The position numbers and the translations under genes were made by a program. Under the pieces are notes generated by a model. That model saw only the letters and a list, made by a program, of their open reading frames with translations. It did no database searches and was not told where the DNA came from. From a virus, in IMG/VR virus record IMGVR_UViG_3300031198_000006, positions 1 to 36,546 of that record: a stretch of 36,546 nt of DNA. One strand, written 5' to 3'. Within the stretch, counting starts at the first letter, position 1; each line of letters opens with the position of its first letter. Shown here in pieces: positions 32,034 through 36,546 of the stretch.

Positions 32034-32311
32034 GCTGCCTCCCCTGCTTGCGGCAAGGCGAACGCGCCGAGCAGTGCGGCGACGGGCCTCGTGTCGAGCG
32101 CGTCAGCGATGACCCTTTGGACGTCAGCGAGAGCGTCAACGTGTGAGGCGCGGCCGGGTATGTAGCCAGCGCTCCAGTAATCGTCGCCAGACAGTGGGAC
32201 GAGCACCGAGCCGTACCAGAGCGAGGCCAGGCTGTTCCACTCGACTTTCGCAATGATGCCGAGGCAGCGCCGGGCGTGGAGGTCACTGTACTCCGTGATC
32301 GTGAAACTCAT
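32030..32311 (-). CDS. Hypothetical protein
   Basis: 93 residues from ATG 32311, overlapping the exonuclease stop. It contains [45 protein letters not shown] and a helical end. Predicted alpha/beta with no known motif. It lies in the recombination operon after the exonuclease. Confidence 0.55.
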   Translation of the reverse strand: MSFTITEYSDLHARRCLGIIAKVEWNSLASLWYGSVLVPLSGDDYWSAGYIPGRASHVDALADVQRVIADALDTRPVAALLGAFALPQAGEAA

Positions 32312-33159
32312 GCTGCCTCCGAGTCGTCTAGCCAAGCCGGCACGTCTGCCACCGTGATCTCGGACGGGACGAGCGGCCACTCGCCCGTCTCGTAGTGCTG
32401 CGCCAGCGCATCCAGCTGCTGCACGCACCAACGCTCGCCCGCGTCGATCAGCGCGGTGGGAATCTCGACCACGCGCCAGCGGTACGGGAACGCCTTCTCG
32501 GCGCCCAGCAAGAGGTACCTGAACGCAGACACGTCTACGCCCTCGTACTCGAGCGCGAGCCTGACCATGGCGGCCTGCCTGTGATAGCCGTAGGAGCAGA
32601 TCACGCGGCCGCTCTCGAGCTTCCGGAGCGTGGCGGTCGTTTTTAAGTCGAGGGCAAACGGGCGCCACTCGCTCGCCGCGGAGCCTTCGAGGCAAAGCCA
32701 GTCAGGCCGCGACTGAATGCCGGGCACGCCCCAGCGCCCGCGCACGGCGTCCTCGTGATAGATGGTCGCTTGCGGAATGCTGCCGGCCATTAGCGACTGC
32801 GAGATGGGGCAGCACTCCAGCGTCGAGATCAGCGCCTCGATGGCGCGCGCGTCGTCGCCGTCGACAATGGAGCGACCCATGGCTTCCTGGTCGCTCCTCC
32901 ACGCCTTGCCGTCCTTCGTGGCGAAGCTCATGCCGGCGGGCTTCGCGACGTAGCGCGCCGCGTACTCGGCCGGGCGCTGCAGCGCGTCCTCCATGGCACG
33001 GCCGGTGAGATAGGCGCGCGTGTCGTCGTCGGCGTGTGCGTGCTGCTCGTGCTTGATGAAGTAGCCACGTGCGCCGCGCTCGGCCAGCGTGCGCAGCTTG
33101 TGGTGCGACACGCGCTTGCTGGACAGGTACTGCTCAATCGGCATGTCGAGCGAGATCAT
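32308..33159 (-). CDS. RecE-type exonuclease (PD-(D/E)xK, DUF3799-like)
   Basis: 283 residues from ATG 33159. The nuclease core is visible: [12 protein letters not shown] (D153), then FALDLKTT (D171, K173), then [10 protein letters not shown] (Q195), the usual D..DxK..Q arrangement. The N-terminus ([19 protein letters not shown]...[14 protein letters not shown]) matches the RecE/VIII exonuclease start. It should resect DNA ends to leave 3' strands for the Bet annealase encoded just upstream, whose stop it overlaps. The pair is a typical phage two-component recombinase. Confidence 0.85.
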   Translation of the reverse strand: MISLDMPIEQYLSSKRVSHHKLRTLAERGARGYFIKHEQHAHADDDTRAYLTGRAMEDALQRPAEYAARYVAKPAGMSFATKDGKAWRSDQEAMGRSIVDGDDARAIEALISTLECCPISQSLMAGSIPQATIYHEDAVRGRWGVPGIQSRPDWLCLEGSAASEWRPFALDLKTTATLRKLESGRVICSYGYHRQAAMVRLALEYEGVDVSAFRYLLLGAEKAFPYRWRVVEIPTALIDAGERWCVQQLDALAQHYETGEWPLVPSEITVADVPAWLDDSEAA

Positions 33160-34031
33160 GCGGCCTCCCGCTTGGCGCGCGCGGCGTCGGCAACGTCCTT
33201 GGGGGTGAACTTGAGGGCCGTGCAGCGCTCGCCGAACGCCCGCCAAAAGACCTCGCGCGCCTGCTCGGGGAGGCGGTAGGCGTTTATCTGCTGCACTGCG
33301 TGGTTACAGAACTCCACGAGCGCGCCGAAGTCGTTCTGCGCAGCCAGTTCGGCGTGCAGCGTCGCGAGCACGGGGGCGGGGTCGCTAGCGCTGGCAGCCA
33401 GGGGCTTCGCCTGCGTCTTGGCCAAGGGGCGCTGCGTCGGCTCCTCGGCACTCTCGGCCTGGGCCATCTCTTCGGCGGTGTAGAGGCCGCTCAGCTCGTT
33501 CGGGAAGGCGGCGCGCAGGGCCAAGGCCTCGGCACACTTCGCCAGCATCACCTCCGGCATCGTTGCCCACATGCGGTTGGGGCGCGCCTTGCCTGACTGT
33601 TGGTCCTTCGTGGTCTGCACGTACGACGTATACTTGGCGACGCGGTAGAGCGGCTCGGCGAAGCCCTCGCGGTGCACACCCACGCGGGCAGCAGCGGGCG
33701 GGTCGTCGGCAAGCCACACATCCAGCCACTTGCCGTCCATTCCGCACCACTGGGGCACCGTCTGTCCGCGGTACTGGCGCGTGCGCTCGGCGACCAGGCG
33801 GAAGCCGTCGATGCTCACCTGCGCCTGCGCGACCATAGCGTTTGCGCTGCTGTCCCAGCGCTTCACGAGGTAGATCTGGCGCGCGAACGGGTCGAGCCGT
33901 AGGCGGTCACAGACCTGGACGAACAGGCGGAGTTCGCCGTCCGATGCGCCCTTGGCGATGGTCTGCTTGATCAGGTCCACCTGCTCCGTGGAGAGGCCGG
34001 TGTCCTGCACGCGTGCGAGGGCGGCGCTCAT
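33156..34031 (-). CDS. bet: Single-strand annealing protein, Bet/RecT family
   Basis: 291 residues. The N-terminal signature [47 protein letters not shown], read in parts, is diagnostic of phage Bet proteins. [46 protein letters not shown] and [15 protein letters not shown] follow as in RecT-family annealases. It anneals complementary strands with the RecE-like exonuclease encoded downstream. The C-terminal helix region (about 235-291) may bind the host SSB. Confidence 0.93.
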   Translation of the reverse strand: MSAALARVQDTGLSTEQVDLIKQTIAKGASDGELRLFVQVCDRLRLDPFARQIYLVKRWDSSANAMVAQAQVSIDGFRLVAERTRQYRGQTVPQWCGMDGKWLDVWLADDPPAAARVGVHREGFAEPLYRVAKYTSYVQTTKDQQSGKARPNRMWATMPEVMLAKCAEALALRAAFPNELSGLYTAEEMAQAESAEEPTQRPLAKTQAKPLAASASDPAPVLATLHAELAAQNDFGALVEFCNHAVQQINAYRLPEQAREVFWRAFGERCTALKFTPKDVADAARAKREAA

Positions 34032-34333
34032 GCTGCCACCTTGCGCGCGCTGCGCTGGTAGGTCTCGCCGCGCGAGAACGCCGTGATCAGCACCATCACC
34101 GGCTCGACGGGCCCGAGCTGCGTTGCGTAGTGCTCGGCCGCGTCGATCGCATCCATGCTGGTCGTGAAGCGCTCAGCGCCGTACAGCCGCGGGCTGATGG
34201 TGTGGCCCGTCGACTGCCAGGCGTGGCTCAGGTAAACGAACGCGCTCCAGTTGCCCTCGTAGGACCTCACCACGATCAGCGTCAGCTTGCCCTCGTGTCG
34301 CTGCATCTCACTCGTTTTCCAGCCCGTATTCAT
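34028..34333 (-). CDS. Hypothetical protein upstream of bet
   Basis: 101 residues from ATG 34333, with GGAGG upstream. Beta-like N-terminus ([24 protein letters not shown]), then helical and basic end. It overlaps bet by one codon. Function unknown; early expression expected. Confidence 0.55.
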   Translation of the reverse strand: MNTGWKTSEMQRHEGKLTLIVVRSYEGNWSAFVYLSHAWQSTGHTISPRLYGAERFTTSMDAIDAAEHYATQLGPVEPVMVLITAFSRGETYQRSARKVAA

Positions 34334-34626
34334 CGCCACTCCTCCGCCTCACTGATTGCCACTGGCCCGTAATCGTTCTCGAGCGCTTCCTGCTCACGGT
34401 GCGCCACGTCCGCGCAGTCGCCACACACGAGGTCGCACGGGTCGACGCGCTCCATCAGCGCGCGCTCGAACACGACGCCGCAGTGCTCGCACGCCGCCTG
34501 GTCCTCGCTGCAGGAGGGGCACACGCCGTCCTGCATGACGTCTTCGGGGTGAGGCAGTCCGCAGCCTCGGCCGCGGCAGCGCTCGACTCGCGTCTCCGGA
34601 CGCCCGCTGTCATGCGCGCGCATCAT
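34330..34626 (-). CDS. Multi-zinc-finger hypothetical protein
   Basis: 98 residues. Cysteines pair as RCRGRGCGLPHP, GVCPSCSEDQAACEHCGVVF and DPCDLVCGDCADVAH, suggesting two or three zinc sites. Such proteins could regulate or adapt the recombination module. Two tandem ATGs start it. Function unknown. Confidence 0.6.
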   Translation of the reverse strand: MMRAHDSGRPETRVERCRGRGCGLPHPEDVMQDGVCPSCSEDQAACEHCGVVFERALMERVDPCDLVCGDCADVAHREQEALENDYGPVAISEAEEWR

Positions 34627-34925
34627 TACGCCGCCCTCCGCGTCTCGAGCACGTACGCGCGCCCGTCCAGCACCGCAGCCGCCAGCGCATGCTCAGGCTC
34701 GCTGCGCAGCGCGTCTGCAGCCTCCTGGCCGAGCGCATCCGCCAGCGGCCACTCGCCCAGCACCTCGATGCACGCGTCGCCGTGGCGGTCCTCCCAGGCC
34801 TGCACGTCGACGTAGGCGCTCTCGCCGCCGCGCTCGAGCAGCAGGCGGTAGGTGTGGTCGCCGTCGTCCGGGCCAGCGGCCGAGACGATGTGCCAGCGGG
34901 GGTCAGGTTTTACAGCGGGGCTCAT
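34626..34925 (-). CDS. First gene of the leftward early operon, hypothetical
   Basis: 99 residues from ATG 34925. The sequence (RWHIVSAAGPDDGDHTYRLLLERGGESAYVDVQAWEDRHGDACIEVLGEWPLADAL) looks like a small alpha/beta domain. A promoter with a perfect operator sits immediately upstream, so the mRNA may start on the ATG. An upstream start at 34961 would lie inside the promoter and is less likely. The role is unknown; in lambda this position belongs to N, but no antiterminator features are seen. Confidence 0.6.
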   Translation of the reverse strand: MSPAVKPDPRWHIVSAAGPDDGDHTYRLLLERGGESAYVDVQAWEDRHGDACIEVLGEWPLADALGQEAADALRSEPEHALAAAVLDGRAYVLETRRAA

Positions 34926-34931
34926 GCGTAG

Positions 34932-34961
34932 AACATATCCCACGGATATGTCCCACGTCAA
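34932..34961 (-). promoter_or_regulatory. PL-like early promoter
   Basis: Minus strand TTGACG (34956-34961), 18 bp, TATGTT (34932-34937). Six bases separate the -10 from ATG 34925, so transcript start probably coincides with the start codon. A 19-bp operator overlaps the -10. Confidence 0.7.
34933..34951. promoter_or_regulatory. Repressor operator OL (perfect palindrome)
   Basis: ACATATCCCACGGATATGT: 8-bp arms perfectly inverted around CAC. It overlaps the PL -10 box, so binding would block RNA polymerase. Related imperfect sites flank the repressor-Cro gap at 36043 and 36097. Confidence 0.75.
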
Positions 34962-35025
34962 GCGTGGCGGGTCGCAGGCCTGCGATCACGCAGTCGCCGT
35001 GTACGATTTCGGACCTATCCGGCGG

Positions 35026-35292
35026 CTAGTTCGCGATCTGGCTGCCGACGTCTTCGGGCACGTAGACGTAGCCGCTCCGCTCGACCAGGTCGCGCACGAC
35101 GTCTTCGTCGCGCACGCCGACTATGGCCAGCAGGCGGCGGTAGGCCACGCTTGCGATTTCGTCGTCGCTCGCGCACAGGCCTATCTCGAGCACAGGGCCA
35201 TCCTGTCGCACGACACCCCAGTCAGGGACGCGCACCACCGTCAGCCCCGCACTCTTCGCGATTGCGCGTGCGCTCACCCCCCGGATCGCCAT
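35026..35292 (-). CDS. Rex-position hypothetical protein
   Basis: 88 residues from ATG 35292. It contains GVSARAIAKSAGLTVVRVPDWG and EIASVAYRRLLAIVGVRDEDVVRDLVERSGYVYVPEDV. It lies between the repressor gene and PL, reading the same way as the repressor, the place occupied by rexAB in lambda. This suggests expression in the lysogen. No HExxH or other catalytic motif is seen, and a GTG at 35355 is an alternative start. Confidence 0.5.
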   Translation of the reverse strand: MAIRGVSARAIAKSAGLTVVRVPDWGVVRQDGPVLEIGLCASDDEIASVAYRRLLAIVGVRDEDVVRDLVERSGYVYVPEDVGSQIAN

Positions 35293-35433
35293 AGGGGGTG
35301 GACTGTATGTTTCGGGACGGACGCGTTGCAATGACTTTTTGGCGGCGAGTCCCACCCAATGGGGTGATCCGCCCCGTCACCTGTCCTGGACCTGGGCGCG
35401 TTCGCGATCGCGTTGCCTGACACTCGCTGTGGT

Positions 35434-35449
35434 CGCAAGTCGGCTTGCG
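35434..35449. terminator. Short hairpin after the repressor gene
   Basis: CGCAAG-TCGG-CTTGCG, 6-bp arms and a 4-base loop, nine bases past the repressor stop. No T run. It may weaken read-through into the rex-position gene. Confidence 0.35.
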
Positions 35450-35457
35450 CTGCGCGC

Positions 35458-36021
35458 CTATTTCCGCGGCGGTTTCGGTGGTTTTGCCTGCGGTTTGTGC
35501 GGTTTCACCAGCTGCAAGGTATTGCGCCGCCGGTGCTCTTCGAGCTCGCGGTCAAGCGCGTCGTTTTCTTTCGCCACCTCCATGACCTGATCGAACGGGA
35601 TGCGCTCCTGCAGGGCGAGCGCCCAGGCCGCGTACAAGTTCGCGGTGGGTAGGATTTCGCCCGGGAAGCGCGTCGACTCCAGGATGCGCCGCTGCTCGGG
35701 CGTCGTCGCCTGGCCTATCTCCGTGCGCAGGAAATCGTAGAACACGCGCAGGCGGTGGCGCTCACGCGCGGCGGCCAAGTCGGGCTGCGTGAAGTAGTTG
35801 TGTGGCAGGCCGAGGACCTCGGCGGCCTTCTTTTGGTTGTCTGCGTTGAAACCCCGGCCGTCAATCCAACGTTTTACCGTCTGGTAGGGGGTCGTGTACC
35901 CCAACCGTTTCCCAAGTTCTGTGGGCGGCATGCCTGCGCGCTGCAGGGCCTCGCGCAGCAGCTCGCCTGGCGCGGCTGCAATCATTTCGTGCAGCAAGAG
36001 GAATGAATCCAGGGTGTGCAT
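35458..36021 (-). CDS. CI-type repressor (HTH, no visible S24 protease)
   Basis: 187 residues from ATG 36021. An N-terminal HTH of XRE type reads REALQRAGMPPTELGKRLGYTTPYQTVKRWIDGRGFNADNQKKAAEVLGL (about 24-72 in parts). The C-terminal half (RHRLRVFYDFLRTEIGQATTPEQRRILESTRF, then PTANLYAAWALALQERIPFD) is helical and ends in a Lys/Pro-rich tail. No LexA-like Ser-Lys protease signature is evident. It is the probable phage repressor, divergent from cro, with operators in the gap. How it is inactivated during induction is unclear. Confidence 0.8.
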   Translation of the reverse strand: MHTLDSFLLLHEMIAAAPGELLREALQRAGMPPTELGKRLGYTTPYQTVKRWIDGRGFNADNQKKAAEVLGLPHNYFTQPDLAAARERHRLRVFYDFLRTEIGQATTPEQRRILESTRFPGEILPTANLYAAWALALQERIPFDQVMEVAKENDALDRELEEHRRRNTLQLVKPHKPQAKPPKPPRK

Positions 36022-36041
36022 CACGTCAATAGGGCCACGGT

Positions 36042-36071
36042 GACATATCCGTCGGGTATGGTCACCGTGAA
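36042..36071 (-). promoter_or_regulatory. PRM-like repressor promoter
   Basis: Minus strand TTCACG (36066-36071), 18 bp, TATGTC (36042-36047). It overlaps the OR-like site at 36043-36061, as expected for autoregulation. Weak consensus match. Confidence 0.45.
36043..36061. promoter_or_regulatory. OR-like operator 1
   Basis: ACATATCCGTCGGGTATGG: the left arm is identical to OL and the right arm diverged. It sits over the -10 of the repressor promoter. Confidence 0.6.
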
Positions 36072-36076
36072 AAGTA

Positions 36077-36105
36077 TTGCATCCCACCCGAATAGGATGT
36101 ATCCC
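36077..36105 (+). promoter_or_regulatory. PR-like promoter of cro
   Basis: Plus strand TTGCAT (36077-36082), 17 bp, TATCCC (36100-36105). As at PL, exactly six bases separate the -10 from the ATG (36112). The -10 match is weak. Confidence 0.45.
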
Positions 36106-36115
36106 GGCAATATGT
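36097..36115. promoter_or_regulatory. OR-like operator 2
   Basis: ATGTATCCCGGCAATATGT: imperfect palindrome overlapping the PR -10 and the cro ATG, matching OL best in the outer bases. Confidence 0.5.
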
Positions 36116-36357
36116 CCGAGCTTGCTCGTTGGCTGTCCCACAACGGGGAAACCGCCACAACCCTGATGAAACGCACCGGCTTGTCGTGGGCGACGATCCA
36201 GCGCGCGGTCCACAAGACGCGGCGGCTGGACCTGAGCACGGCGATCCGGCTGCACGTCGCCACGCGCGGCGAGGTGCCGGTGGCGGCGTTCTCGCCCGAT
36301 GCGGGCGTGCTGGACGAGCTGGCCGCGCTGCGCAAGCCGCGCCGTAGGTCGGCATGA
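36112..36357 (+). CDS. Cro-like HTH regulator
   Basis: 81 residues from ATG 36112, divergent from the repressor. LARWLSHNGETATTLMKRTGLSWATIQRAVHKTRRLDLSTAIRLHVATRG is a compact HTH with a recognition helix near SWATIQRAVH. The end is basic (LRKPRRRSA). No Shine-Dalgarno lies close upstream, and the -10 ends six bases before ATG, suggesting a leaderless mRNA. Earlier starts at 36097 and 36058 are possible. It is probably the lytic-switch regulator of the rightward array. Confidence 0.7.
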   Translation: MSELARWLSHNGETATTLMKRTGLSWATIQRAVHKTRRLDLSTAIRLHVATRGEVPVAAFSPDAGVLDELAALRKPRRRSA

Positions 36358-36432
36358 AGTCCCCCCGCGCAAGCTCACCCGGGCGGCTGTGCTCCCCCGC
36401 CTCCCGCCTGGGTGGGCCTGCGCTCTCTTGTT

Positions 36433-36454
36433 GGCCTGGCAATTCCGCCAGGCC
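36433..36454. terminator. Strong hairpin downstream of cro
   Basis: Perfect 8-bp arms, GGCCTGGC (36433-36440) and GCCAGGCC (36447-36454), with loop AATTCC. No T run follows on either strand. In position it matches a tR1- or nut-like site between cro and replication genes. The rest of 36358-36546 shows no convincing gene. Confidence 0.45.
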
Positions 36455-36546
36455 TGCCCCTGCGCGTGAGGTCAGCCGGGAAGTACGGCCGGCCGGGCTC
36501 GTGACAGCGCGCAGGGGTGTTCTTTACGGCCGCGCATGCTGCGTGG

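Noticed and set aside
35026-35292. ImmA/IrrE-type metalloprotease
   Set aside because: Position beside the repressor suggested it, but there is no HExxH motif or suitable catalytic glutamate.
1-36546. CRISPR arrays or rRNA/tRNA genes
   Set aside because: No regularly spaced direct repeats with unique spacers and no tRNA or rRNA conserved segments were seen.

Overview
This window is almost entirely a temperate, tailed double-stranded DNA phage genome with high GC (mostly about two-thirds G+C by eye). Integrase, excisionase, repressor, recombination, replication, packaging and virion modules are all present. No bacterial housekeeping gene, rRNA or tRNA was seen. The host is probably a high-GC bacterium. 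The lipoprotein at 25622-25972 carries the RAA-hydrophobic-C ... GCG-A-Y pattern I associate with Myxococcota lipoproteins, so a myxobacterium-like host is my best inference, not a proof.

Layout. (1) 254-7929, rightward: a DNA methyltransferase, a replication initiator gene with iteron-like repeats inside it (1607-1752), a DnaB-type helicase, a RusA-type resolvase, many tiny membrane or zinc-ribbon proteins, the small terminase and a GNAT-like protein. (2) 7933-25375, rightward: portal, scaffold, major capsid protein, tail adaptor, giant tail nozzle/hub, four internal (ejection) proteins, large terminase, and two surface or lectin-like proteins. The order resembles T7-type podoviruses, with TerL near the end and about 16 kb from TerS. 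Genes from 254 to 25375 form one tightly overlapping array. (3) 25395-28974: an accessory (moron) region with a lipoprotein gene reading right and seven genes reading left, carrying a recurring 19-bp palindrome (ATGT-N11-ACAT). (4) 29046-29241: candidate attP with paired CCCCACCAG repeats. (5) 29192-34925, leftward: integrase, excisionase, HNH-AP2 endonuclease, RecE-like exonuclease, Bet/RecT annealase and small genes, driven from a PL-like promoter with a perfect 19-bp operator. (6) 35026-36357: a lambda-like immunity region with a leftward repressor, a rex-position gene and a divergent Cro-like gene.

How it works together: repressor and Cro probably compete at operators overlapping PL and PR. 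PL drives recombination and excision genes. PR probably drives methylation, replication and then the structural array. The late genes, attP, integrase, recombination, immunity and replication genes are contiguous, and int sits internally rather than at a prophage end. The window is therefore best read as a circular or circularly permuted phage genome opened between cro and the methyltransferase, not as an integrated prophage with host flanks. No endolysin, holin or spanin could be recognised, so lysis is the main unexplained function.
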